A stretch of 10,153 nt of DNA from an uncultured Lachnospiraceae bacterium (GCA_902767235.1 CACXGR010000118.1:1-10153); one strand, 5' to 3'. Positions 1-6,846 are shown, counted from the stretch's first letter. A program made the numbers and translations. The notes: generated by a model from the letters alone, not told the origin.

Positions 1-14
1 CCATTCGTTTCCAT
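1..14 (-). CDS. 5' end of a minus-strand gene running off the left edge
   Basis: Only four to five codons are visible (Met-Glu-Thr-Asn, then a partial codon), so no function can be assigned. An AGGGGAGGAA Shine-Dalgarno stretch lies at 21-30. Two in-frame ATGs exist, at 20-18 and 14-12. The second sits about 8 nt from GGAGG, normal spacing, while the first is only 2 nt away, so 14 is the better start. A consensus extended -10 promoter lies upstream at 67-75 on the same strand. The combination of promoter, ribosome binding site and start codon is what supports a real gene. Confidence 0.55.
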
Positions 15-20
15 GGTCAT

Positions 21-165
21 TTCCTCCCCTTCTGTGCGCTTTGCGCAAAATTCAATCTGAGTACTTATTATAGCATCAACCGCCCACTAGCGAAACAATT
101 ATTTCTGTAGTATATTGATAATTACCGCCCAAAAAGCGGAAAAATCATGACAACGAGGTCTCTGT
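21..165. other. Divergent intergenic region between the left-edge gene and the DUF4317 gene
   Basis: These 145 bases separate two divergently transcribed genes. Besides the minus-strand extended -10 promoter, there is AT-rich sequence at 95-124 with possible plus-strand -10 boxes TATATT (111-116) and GATAAT (117-122). Only a poor -35 (ACAATT, 95-100) stands 16 bases before the second box, so a plus-strand promoter is plausible but not clear. A weak 4-bp hairpin (CCGC/GCGG, 125-139) follows. No RNA gene or riboswitch was recognised. Confidence 0.45.
67..95 (-). promoter_or_regulatory. Extended -10 promoter for the left-edge gene
   Basis: On the minus strand TGCTATAAT is read from 75 to 67, a perfect extended -10 (TGn plus TATAAT). 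Seventeen bases upstream lies a weak -35, TTTCGC (95-90); extended -10 promoters tolerate a poor -35. Transcription would start near 60, giving a leader of about 45 nt before the start codon. A small perfect hairpin (TGCGC/GCGCA around a 3-nt loop, 35-47) falls in that leader, without a T-tract, so it is not a terminator. Confidence 0.6.
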
Positions 166-1293
166 ATGGATAAAAAAGCAATCAGCGAGATCAGAAAACT
201 GATCAAACCCGACAGCAGCATCGACCGGATCCGCGGCTGCTATGTGAATGAAGAGGGCAAGGTGATCCGCCAGCTTCAGGACTCTCTGGCCACTATGGAG
301 GAGGATTCGCAGGAAAAATATTGCGAGATCCTGCGCGGCGCCATGTCCGGAAAGCTTGGCAGAAATCTTTTTAACATGGGCTTTCCCCTGGAGGAAGAGA
401 TGGAGGGCGGCCGCTATCAGATGCTCTACCGCCTTCAGCAGTCCGAACTTCGGGATGACGATATTTTGACAGAATTTTATGAAAAGGTGGTCGAAAAATT
501 CCGGATCGAAGGCAAGTACCTGATCCTTCTCATCCACGGCGTCTACGATATCCCGGCCAAGGGCTCCGACAATATGGACATGGACGACGCATCCGATTAC
601 GTCTATTCCTTCATCGTCTGCTGCATCTGCCCCGTGTCGCTGATGAAGGAGGGGCTCTGCTATGACGAGGAGGCCTGCACCTTCCTGGACCGGCGCCGGG
701 ACTGGGCCGTGCAGAAGCCCGTCAGCGGTTTTCTCTTCCCCGCCTTCAATGACAGGATGCCCGACATCCACAGTCTGCTCTACTACTGCCGAAAAGAGGA
801 CGAGCGGCACGAGGAGATCAGCGCCGACCTTCTGGGCTGCACCCTTCCCATGCCGGAGTCGGACCAGAAAGAGGTCTTCCGCTCCATGGTGGAACAGACC
901 CTGGGGAGCAATTGCGATTTTGAAAATGTGAAAAATATCCACGACGCCGTCGGGGAGATGATCGAGCAGAACAAGGACGCCGGCGAGCCGGTGCAGATCG
1001 AAAAAGCACAGATGCGGCGCCTGCTCTACGAAAACGGCGCTGACCAGTCTGTGCTCAGTGATTTTGACGCGGCCTATGACGAGGCGGTGGGCGAAGGCGT
1101 TCCGCTGATGGCGGAAAACCTGGTCGACACGTCCCGCTTCGAGGTCAAGTCCCCTTCCCTCAAGATCAGCGTCAAGTCCGATATGTCGGATATGCTGAAG
1201 ACCAAGGTGATCGACGGAATGGAGTATCTCCTGATCCCGGTCACGGATGAGCTGGAAGTCAACGGCATCCGGATCCGCCAGCGTCAAAAATAA
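166..1293 (+). CDS. DUF4317 domain protein, function unknown
   Basis: A 375-residue soluble protein recognised as DUF4317, a family found mainly in Clostridia and with no role known to me. The family look is clearest at the N-terminus, where an ISEIRK segment (residues 6-11) is followed by RIRGCYV (21-27) and then the segment through GRNLFNMGFPLEEE (about 65-78). The protein is acidic, with no signal peptide or membrane helix, so it should be cytoplasmic. Length matches a full family member. The start is supported by GAGG at 155-158, seven bases before the ATG. It is the only confirmed plus-strand gene and stands alone, convergent with the minus-strand string. No U-rich terminator of its own is visible; the hairpin at 1296-1331 could serve poorly in this direction. 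A 380-codon open frame lies antisense to it, but that is a codon-bias artefact. The family call is confident; the function is unknown. Confidence 0.9.
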   Translation: MDKKAISEIRKLIKPDSSIDRIRGCYVNEEGKVIRQLQDSLATMEEDSQEKYCEILRGAMSGKLGRNLFNMGFPLEEEMEGGRYQMLYRLQQSELRDDDILTEFYEKVVEKFRIEGKYLILLIHGVYDIPAKGSDNMDMDDASDYVYSFIVCCICPVSLMKEGLCYDEEACTFLDRRRDWAVQKPVSGFLFPAFNDRMPDIHSLLYYCRKEDERHEEISADLLGCTLPMPESDQKEVFRSMVEQTLGSNCDFENVKNIHDAVGEMIEQNKDAGEPVQIEKAQMRRLLYENGADQSVLSDFDAAYDEAVGEGVPLMAENLVDTSRFEVKSPSLKISVKSDMSDMLKTKVIDGMEYLLIPVTDELEVNGIRIRQRQK

Positions 1294-1331
1294 AACCTGC
1301 CCGGGGAATCGTTCAAAGATCCCCGAACAGG
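1283..1331 (-). terminator. Intrinsic terminator closing the minus-strand string
   Basis: The arms at 1296-1310 and 1318-1331 pair (CCTG outer stem, a 2-nt mismatch, then CGGGGATC with a single bulged base), with a short loop around 1311-1317. Read on the minus strand the hairpin is followed by TTTTATTTTT (1295-1286). It lies about 28 bases after the rhomboid stop codon. On the plus strand the downstream sequence is not T-rich, so its main direction is minus. The T-tract overlaps the last codons and stop of the convergent DUF4317 gene. Confidence 0.8.
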
Positions 1332-1359
1332 CTTACTATTTCATCTGCCTCCCCGCGCA

Positions 1360-1968
1360 TCAGCGCAGATCCTGCAGGTCCGGCTCCTGCATGCCGATCG
1401 TCAGGATCAGCCCCAATAGGACGCCGGCCGCAAGGCCGCCCAGATGGGCCGCGTTGTCCGTGTAGGGATTTCGAAAGCCGCTGTATACCGCGTAGAAGAC
1501 TGCGAAGCCGGCCCTCACAAGAAGTGAGGAGCCGCTCCGCAGTTTTTTTCTGCCCCTGAGGATCAGAATGATCAGCGCGCCCATGACGCCGAAGACCGCT
1601 CCGCTCGATCCCACCGAATAGGTGTTGATGCCGCCGGCGTAGTCATAGAGAACCGAAACGATATTGCCGGCGATACCGGAAAAGAGGTAGAGGATCACAT
1701 AGCGCACCGCCCCGAGATTCCTCTCCACGGCATTTCCCATGAGGACCTGTACCAGCAGGTTGCTGCCCAGATGGGAGAACCCTGCGTGCAGAAAGATGGA
1801 GGTGAAGAGGCGCCAGTACTGCTGCCCCTCGATCACAAGATCCGTCACGCACTCGCCGGCCGTGTATATTTTGTCGCCGGATACCAGACAGACGGCGAAT
1901 ACGGCTGCCTGAATGACGGCGAGAATGATGTTCGCTTTGCAGTAGCTGTATTTGCGAAGTTCCTGCAT
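1360..1968 (-). CDS. Rhomboid family intramembrane serine protease
   Basis: A 202-residue multi-pass membrane protein of peptidase family S54, which cleaves transmembrane segments of other proteins within the membrane. The catalytic serine lies in GSSG (residues 120-123, Ser122) and the catalytic histidine in AAHLGG (His175), giving the Ser-His dyad. The HAGFSHLGSN segment (61-70) is the conserved rhomboid helix-2 region, with His66 and Asn70 in the positions that help form the oxyanion hole. Hydrophobic stretches fit a compact six-helix core with little extra at either end; there are no zinc-finger, TPR or AN1 extensions. The start is set by GGAGG at 1974-1978, five bases before ATG. It follows the ROK-like gene by 24 bases and is the last gene before the terminator. 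Substrate unknown. The single-pass enzymes in the same string are conceivable targets, but that is a guess from proximity. Confidence 0.93.
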   Translation of the reverse strand: MQELRKYSYCKANIILAVIQAAVFAVCLVSGDKIYTAGECVTDLVIEGQQYWRLFTSIFLHAGFSHLGSNLLVQVLMGNAVERNLGAVRYVILYLFSGIAGNIVSVLYDYAGGINTYSVGSSGAVFGVMGALIILILRGRKKLRSGSSLLVRAGFAVFYAVYSGFRNPYTDNAAHLGGLAAGVLLGLILTIGMQEPDLQDLR

Positions 1969-1992
1969 GCCTTCCTCCGTGTGAGACTGAAC

Positions 1993-3675
1993 TTATGCGC
2001 CAAGGCATGCGAAGTGGAGCGCGCCCACAGCCTGCGCGAACTGCGCGACCGTAAACTGCGGATCCTCTTCCAGCTGCTTCATCAGAGGCGTGACAGCGAG
2101 TCCGGAATCCGCGTTTTTGATCACGAGGGAAGGCTCTCTCCTTGCGGCGCCCTCTTTGATCAGGTCAAAACATTCCTTCCGCTTGACCAGTCTCCCGAAG
2201 AGCGTGCGCTCCCTGGCTTCGGGGTGGAGCAGATACTCATTTTCTCTCCAGGTGACGGCGATGTATTCGCCGATGGATCGGAAGATGTCGCGGCACACCT
2301 CGCTCTCGCCCGAGGCTGCCTTCTCCATAAAGAACTCCAGGCACTCCTTGCGCCTGTCCACTGGCTCTGTGGGCACGACCACGAGACGCCCCTCATCCCG
2401 CACTTCGAAGAGGCCCCTGTCCAGCGCTTCCTTAAAGATCTCCGGCTCCCTGTCCGGAAGGTTCCTGATGGCCAGGCGGAATACACCCATCTGCCCGGTG
2501 TAGCGCTGAAGTGAACCCGCCAGCAGCGTATTGACATTGCGGCAGCTGCGGGCGTCCTCCGCCTCATATCCGCAGGCTTTCCGGCTGCCCAGGTCTATGA
2601 TGCAGTTGTACACTTCCAGCGGGATCTGCGGGATACTGCCGTCCGCCATGACCCAGCCGGTGCCCAGTTCCGTGCCCAGGCTGTAGGCGAAGAAGCCGTT
2701 GGAGACATCCTCTCCCGCCGCCGCCATCTCGACCGCGTCCGTAAAGGCCGCCATGGCGCCGTCGTTGCAGCACACAACGCTCCGGCCGCTCTTGGTGAGC
2801 CGTCCCATCACGCCGGTAAAAGCAGTGAGCCTGGCCAGCTGCTCTTCGTAGTCCCGGTCCCGGTTCTCCCGCATGCCTTTGGTCTTGGTGGTCTCGCCGC
2901 CGACGACCATATTGCGGATGATGACGTCCGGCCAGCTGAGGCCGATGGCGTCCCACTTCCTGCCGCCCCCGAACTGCTCCATGAGGCGCTGCGCCGTCTC
3001 CATGACCGGTCCCGTGAGCTCTTCCACATTGGCAAAAGAGATCGGCGCCCAGTCCATCTCCTCGCAGTGGACGAGCTTTCCGCAAAGGCTTACGGCAAAC
3101 TTGACGTCGGATCCGCCGACGTCCACGCCGAGAAGAAAGAGGGACTTTGCCGCCGAGGAAATGCCCGCGAATACCGGCTCCCCGGTCTGAACGCGCTTCC
3201 CTTCCGCAGGTGCGGTCTCCTTCGAAATATCTTCGATCTCCAGCGTGAACTTCACCTGCCCGCCAAAGAGCGCACGGAGGATCCGCTCGTTTACATTGAG
3301 GCACTTCCCGTATCCCGAGCGATCCGACATGGCCATGTCGATCTGGAAGTCCTCCCTGAGTCCCTCCGCCAGAGATACGACTTCCCTGTCGGCTGTATCC
3401 AGGAAGATCACCAGGCGCACCGCACCCAGCGTCGAGAGCAGATCGTACAGGAAGGCCCGCACATAGGAGGCAATGAACTGCCTCTGCCGGCTGTCTTCCC
3501 ACTTGGGGAGCCGGAGCGCAAAGACCTCCGTCTGTCCTTCGTACAGATCCGCATGAATGTGGAAGGGGCAGGCGCCGACGCGGTTGAAAGCATTCCGCAC
3601 GTCCGTTATATAGACGGTCTCATCCGCCTCCGCTCTCCTCAGGAACTCTTCAATGCATTCCGTCTGCTTGTTCAC
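1993..3675 (-). CDS. ROK-like (ASKHA-fold) sugar kinase-related protein with an extra N-terminal domain
   Basis: A 560-residue protein from a GTG start. Residues 1 to about 178 form a domain I do not recognise. The rest resembles a hexokinase-fold ATPase: a phosphate-1 loop GVDVGGSDVKFAVS (183-196), a WPDV segment (248-251), CCNDGAMAAF (302-311) in which Asp305 occupies the usual ROK catalytic-base position, and a phosphate-2 loop SLGTELGTGWV (332-342). ROK kinases are usually about 300 residues and carry a CxCGxxGC zinc motif. Here only scattered cysteines (C368, C378) follow the phosphate-2 loop, so the zinc site seems absent. The start is chosen because AGGAGG (3684-3689) lies 8 bases before GTG; the frame stays open to 3762, but that extension lacks a ribosome binding site and runs deep into the upstream gene. 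It overlaps the upstream gene by 26 bases, suggesting coupled translation. A sugar or amino-sugar kinase is the natural guess, supported by the isomerase in the same string; a regulatory role is also possible. Confidence 0.75.
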   Translation of the reverse strand: MNKQTECIEEFLRRAEADETVYITDVRNAFNRVGACPFHIHADLYEGQTEVFALRLPKWEDSRQRQFIASYVRAFLYDLLSTLGAVRLVIFLDTADREVVSLAEGLREDFQIDMAMSDRSGYGKCLNVNERILRALFGGQVKFTLEIEDISKETAPAEGKRVQTGEPVFAGISSAAKSLFLLGVDVGGSDVKFAVSLCGKLVHCEEMDWAPISFANVEELTGPVMETAQRLMEQFGGGRKWDAIGLSWPDVIIRNMVVGGETTKTKGMRENRDRDYEEQLARLTAFTGVMGRLTKSGRSVVCCNDGAMAAFTDAVEMAAAGEDVSNGFFAYSLGTELGTGWVMADGSIPQIPLEVYNCIIDLGSRKACGYEAEDARSCRNVNTLLAGSLQRYTGQMGVFRLAIRNLPDREPEIFKEALDRGLFEVRDEGRLVVVPTEPVDRRKECLEFFMEKAASGESEVCRDIFRSIGEYIAVTWRENEYLLHPEARERTLFGRLVKRKECFDLIKEGAARREPSLVIKNADSGLAVTPLMKQLEEDPQFTVAQFAQAVGALHFACLGA

Positions 3676-4210
3676 TGCTGTCTCCTCCTGTCTCCTTTTC
3701 AAGCCGGATCGCCTCCAGAAGAGGATCGATCTCCACCGTGTATTTTCCTTTTTCCCGGGCATCCAGGCGCACCGTCACCTGCCTGCCGATCACTTCTTTG
3801 CCGGGATACTCGTCCAGCGCCCGGCTGCTGTAGGTCTCCTCTTTCCCCGTCACCGGGTCCCTGTAGCGGCAGACAATATAATACGCCGTCTTTTCGCCCG
3901 CCGTCCGAAGGTTTCTCGTGACGCCCAGCACCTCTGCCGTGACGGTCCTCTCGCCGCCCGGCAGCTGCAGCAGGCTCTCTCCGGTCAGAAGCCCTTTGCT
4001 GACCATCGTGCCGCCCGTGACGACCAGGATGGCCGTGGGAATGCTCAGGATCGTAAAGTACTTCGTCTCCCCGGTCCTGAGACTGATCATGATCCCGGCT
4101 GCTGCCAGCGCGATGCTGGCGAGGAGCAGTGCGCCTCCGAGAAGTGTATTTTTTCCAAATCTGTTATTTCCGTCCACTTTGGCCTCCATTGAGGGCGCAT
4201 GCCGCAGCAT
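3650..4210 (-). CDS. Small two-helix membrane protein, DUF3592-like
   Basis: A 186-residue protein with two predicted membrane helices (about 22-44 and 51-73) and a C-terminal soluble part of about 110 residues. That part, from RTVTAEVLGV (88-97) through YYIVCRYRDPVTGKEETYSS (110-129) to GRQVTVRLD (142-150), has the beta-strand pattern of DUF3592-type proteins: a residue pattern around a Tyr-rich strand, a turn with Gly, then a G-x-x-V-x-V strand. The family match is by eye only. The start is uncertain. ATG at 4210 has only a weak AAGAG upstream, whereas an in-frame GTG at 4177-4175 has GGAGG (4183-4187) 5 bases before it and would give a 175-residue protein with both helices intact. It follows the carboxypeptidase by 21 bases and overlaps the ROK-like gene by 26. 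Function unknown. Confidence 0.75.
   Translation of the reverse strand: MLRHAPSMEAKVDGNNRFGKNTLLGGALLLASIALAAAGIMISLRTGETKYFTILSIPTAILVVTGGTMVSKGLLTGESLLQLPGGERTVTAEVLGVTRNLRTAGEKTAYYIVCRYRDPVTGKEETYSSRALDEYPGKEVIGRQVTVRLDAREKGKYTVEIDPLLEAIRLEKETGGDSSEQADGMH
3684..3689 (-). promoter_or_regulatory. Ribosome binding site deciding the GTG start of the ROK-like gene
   Basis: A perfect AGGAGG on the minus strand, 8 bases upstream of GTG at 3675-3673. It lies inside the coding sequence of the preceding gene and argues against the longer frame beginning at 3762. Confidence 0.8.
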
Positions 4211-4231
4211 CGCTCTTTTATCGGGTCTTTA

Positions 4232-5596
4232 TCACTGCGTGTACATCTCGTAGAGCTCCACATGGTCATATATGCAGGGCCATCCGCCCGGCGCATTGGC
4301 CGTCACGCAGATATAGTGACCGCCGTCATCGGATACCTGATAGCTGACGGCGCAGTTGCCCGCCTCGTCCGTATATCCGGTCTTTCCGCCCTCCACCGTT
4401 CCGTGGGTGTCCTTGTCCTCGATCCTTCTCAAAAACCAGTTTGAAATGCCGATGACTTCCGCGTCGTCATCGCTCGACCGGGCCACTTCATAGTAGCGGC
4501 AGGAGAGCACTTCCCGGCAGGTCTTGTTGTCCATGGCCGCCCGCATGATCGTCGCCATGTCCAAAAGAGAGCAGTAATGATCCTCTGCATGCGCGCCCAC
4601 CACATTGGTAAAGTGCGCCGTGTCCGAAATACCGAGCTCTTCCAGCTTCTTGTTCATCAGCTCCACGAAGGCCTCCTCCGAACCGGCCGTATATTTGGCC
4701 AGCGCCAGCGCGGCGTCCGCTCCCGAGGGAAGGATCGTTCCGTACAAGAGACTGCGGATCGACGGCGTGTCGCCGATATCAAAGCCCACCTGGCTCATCT
4801 GGTTGGTGAACACGTAGTCCGTGATGTCCGTGTCGATCTCATAGGTGTCTGTGTCCAGCTTGGACTGGTCGATATTCTCAACTGCCACGAGCAGCGTCAG
4901 AACTTTGGTCATGGAGGCGGGATAGATCGGATCCTGATACCCTCTTCCGGCGATCACCGTCCCTTTTTCCAGGTCGACGAGCACCGCGAATTCACTGTCC
5001 ATGTCCTCCGGCACGTCCGCTGTGCTGTCCGTGGTCTTAAAATCGTAGCTCTCGCTCAGGCCCGGGATCTTTTCGGACTCCTTCCGCTCTTTCTCCTCCT
5101 GCGCCGCCTTTCTGGACGCCGCCAGCGCGCCTTCCTCCTCCGCATTCTTGCCGGTGGTGGCCGCCGCTGCCGCCGCATCTTCCTCCGTCTTTTGGACCGT
5201 GGTCGCCGCTGCTGCCGCCGCATCTTCCTCCGTCTTTTGGACGGTGGTCGCCGCCGCTGCCGCGGCAGGCGTCTCGGGGCTCACCGGCTCTTCTTGCCGC
5301 GTCGCCTCAAAGGCGGCCTGTTCCGCCTCCGTCCGCCTGGCCTCCTCGATGGCCGCTTCCTTTTCCTTCACATTTCTCATGTGGATCATAAGGGCTGCCG
5401 CCCCGACGCCGATCACGGCGAGCAGGATCAGGCCCAGCATGATCATTCTGATCCGGATCTGCTTCTCTCTTTTTCTTCTGGCGGCCTCTCTTTTGCGCCT
5501 TCTCTCCCGCGCCGCTTTGGGATCCCGTCCGCTCTGCGCAGGCTTTGTGCTCTTCATATCCTGATTGTCCAGATTCTGACCCATACTGTCGCTCAT
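4232..5596 (-). CDS. Membrane-anchored D-alanyl-D-alanine carboxypeptidase (peptidase S11)
   Basis: 454 residues. It removes the terminal D-Ala from peptidoglycan pentapeptide outside the cell. Order: a very basic cytoplasmic tail (about 24-50), one membrane helix (about 51-72), an Ala/Glu-rich linker (75-200) holding three 15-residue repeats, then the penicillin-binding S11 catalytic domain (about 200-454). Catalytic motifs: SxxK as PASMTK (Ser228, Lys231) and KTG in GGKTGYTDEAGN (405-407). The SxN motif lies 63 residues after Ser228, the expected spacing, but reads Ser-Gly-Ala (291-293) where PBP5 has Ser-Gly-Asn. The protein ends about 45 residues after KTG, so the C-terminal beta domain of PBP5/DacA is missing and anchoring is N-terminal instead. 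The ATG overlaps the stop of the isomerase gene (ATGA, 5593-5596) with only AAGG upstream, so translation is probably coupled. The S11 assignment is secure; which paralogue (dacA, dacF or other) cannot be told. Confidence 0.93.
   Translation of the reverse strand: MSDSMGQNLDNQDMKSTKPAQSGRDPKAARERRRKREAARRKREKQIRIRMIMLGLILLAVIGVGAAALMIHMRNVKEKEAAIEEARRTEAEQAAFEATRQEEPVSPETPAAAAAATTVQKTEEDAAAAAATTVQKTEEDAAAAAATTGKNAEEEGALAASRKAAQEEKERKESEKIPGLSESYDFKTTDSTADVPEDMDSEFAVLVDLEKGTVIAGRGYQDPIYPASMTKVLTLLVAVENIDQSKLDTDTYEIDTDITDYVFTNQMSQVGFDIGDTPSIRSLLYGTILPSGADAALALAKYTAGSEEAFVELMNKKLEELGISDTAHFTNVVGAHAEDHYCSLLDMATIMRAAMDNKTCREVLSCRYYEVARSSDDDAEVIGISNWFLRRIEDKDTHGTVEGGKTGYTDEAGNCAVSYQVSDDGGHYICVTANAPGGWPCIYDHVELYEMYTQ
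5132..5266 (-). repeat. Three tandem 45-bp coding repeats in the carboxypeptidase linker
   Basis: Residues 111-125 and 126-140 are identical (AAAAAATTVQKTEED). Residues 141-155 are a degenerate third copy (AAAAAATTGKNAEEE). In DNA the first two units differ at only a few positions, mostly third codon bases, which points to recent duplication. The repeat encodes a low-complexity spacer between the membrane helix and the catalytic domain. Confidence 0.9.
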
Positions 5597-6840
5597 ACCT
5601 TTTTATCCAGTTTGACGGCAGGCGCGATCGACAGATCCGCCGCGTAATAGGGGATCAGCATCGCCTGCAGCGCGTGATAGAGATCGGATTTGCCCGGCCA
5701 CACCGTATCCAGCACATTGTTTTCTCTGTCAAGCTGATGGAACCAGGATCCGTTCACGTGGTCCATCACCTTCTCGTCCAGATACTGCATAAAAGCCGCG
5801 TACTTCCCGGCGTACTCCTCCTTGCCCGTGACATGCCAGAGCGTCGCGGAGGTGTTGATGCCCTCTGCCAGCGTCCAGTGCATGCGGTCGTGGACCACCG
5901 GTTTTCCGTCCCAGTCCGTGGTGTACACGATCCCGGGCTCGCCGTCCGAATACCAGCCGTCGGAAACGGCGCGGTTAAAGAGGTTTTCTGCGGCTTCTAT
6001 ATATTTTGACGCCTGTTCGCTGCTCTTGCCGTAAGTGGAGAGGGCCCACTGTGTGATCAGGCGGGACCACTCGATGCCGTGACCGGGCGTCGCGCCGTAG
6101 GGCTTGAACTGGTCGTCGGGCTTGTCCTTGTTGCACTCGAGGTCGGCCGTCCAGTCGCTGCTGTAGTGCTCCGGGATCCGCCAGTCGTTGCCGGCGGCCC
6201 AGCCCAGGACATGGTCGATGATCCTGCCGGCTCTCACTCTGTATTTTTCGTCGCCGGTGACATCCGACGCGGCCAGAAAGGCCTCGACGGAGTGCATGTT
6301 TGCGTTGAGACCTCTGTAGCTGTCCAGGACCGTGAATTCCGTGTTCCATGTATCACAGGAGAGTCCTTCCTCCTCGTTCCAGAAGCGCTTGTCGTAGAGC
6401 GCTATGGCCTCGTCCAAAAGCTCCTGCGCGCCGGGGCGCCCTGCCAGCACCGCACTCGAAGCGGCCAGGATCACAAAAGCGTGGGCATAGCACTGCTTGC
6501 CGGGCAAAATACCGCCGTCCGCCGTTCTTCCGCTGTACCATCCGCCGTTCTCCCTGTCGTGAAGCTCTCCGCGAAGGCCCTTCAGCGCGGCGTCCGCCAG
6601 TTCCCCGCTGCCGGGATGTCCCAGGAATGTCCCCAGGCTGTAGACATGGCACATGCGGGCGGTGATCCAGGTCTCGCGGGGTCTCTCCTTCCAGGGCGTT
6701 CCGTCGTCTCCCAGATAGTAGGATCCGCCTCCGGGGGAGGGGAAGCGGTGTCCGAACTGCAGAAGGCCCTCTGCATTTTCTTTCAGAAACTGCCTGTTCT
6801 GAGGTGTGTCGATCTCGTATTTTTTCTGCGTGCTGCTCAT
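5593..6840 (-). CDS. AGE-family aldose-ketose isomerase (YihS/mannose isomerase-like)
   Basis: 415 residues, an (alpha/alpha)6-barrel sugar isomerase/epimerase of the N-acylglucosamine 2-epimerase superfamily, cytoplasmic with no signal peptide. It resembles E. coli YihS over its whole length: WITARMCHVYS (58-68), YRGLNANMHSVEAF (175-188), YGATPGHGIEW (248-258) and KSDLYH (384-389). The YihS catalytic residues R55, H176, H248, E251 and H383 appear as R62, H183, H254, E257 and H389. By my alignment the positions near the substrate in YihS (R238, Q362, Q379) are Q244, H368 and S385. That argues against sulfoquinovose and for a plain hexose such as mannose/fructose; activity is not proven. ATG 6840 is chosen because AGGAGG (6847-6852) lies 6 bases upstream; a longer GTG start at 6855 has no such support. 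It begins 11 bases after the metal-sensor stop and overlaps the carboxypeptidase start by 4. Confidence 0.88.
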   Translation of the reverse strand: MSSTQKKYEIDTPQNRQFLKENAEGLLQFGHRFPSPGGGSYYLGDDGTPWKERPRETWITARMCHVYSLGTFLGHPGSGELADAALKGLRGELHDRENGGWYSGRTADGGILPGKQCYAHAFVILAASSAVLAGRPGAQELLDEAIALYDKRFWNEEEGLSCDTWNTEFTVLDSYRGLNANMHSVEAFLAASDVTGDEKYRVRAGRIIDHVLGWAAGNDWRIPEHYSSDWTADLECNKDKPDDQFKPYGATPGHGIEWSRLITQWALSTYGKSSEQASKYIEAAENLFNRAVSDGWYSDGEPGIVYTTDWDGKPVVHDRMHWTLAEGINTSATLWHVTGKEEYAGKYAAFMQYLDEKVMDHVNGSWFHQLDRENNVLDTVWPGKSDLYHALQAMLIPYYAADLSIAPAVKLDKKV

Positions 6841-6846
6841 GTTTCT

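Noticed and set aside
35..47. The TGCGC/GCGCA hairpin in the leader of the left-edge gene as a riboswitch or terminator
   Set aside because: A stem of 5 bp with a 3-nt loop and no T-tract is too small for either call.
145..1287. A 380-codon open frame antisense to the DUF4317 gene
   Set aside because: The plus-strand frame has a recognised family and a ribosome binding site. The antisense product is rich in His, Asp and Leu in a way typical of reversed codons and matches no known family.
3676..3762. A 29-codon N-terminal extension of the ROK-like gene
   Set aside because: No ribosome binding site is present near 3762, the extension is Arg/Lys-rich shadow sequence of the upstream gene, and a perfect AGGAGG serves the GTG at 3675.
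3067..3921. A 284-codon plus-strand open frame spanning the ROK-like gene and its neighbour
   Set aside because: It crosses the junction of two better supported minus-strand genes, has no recognisable domain and becomes low-complexity Pro/Ser at its end.
4577..5647. A 356-codon plus-strand open frame opposite the carboxypeptidase
   Set aside because: It mirrors a gene with clear S11 motifs; its Arg/Leu/Gly-rich runs come from the complement of the Ala-rich repeats and the basic tail.
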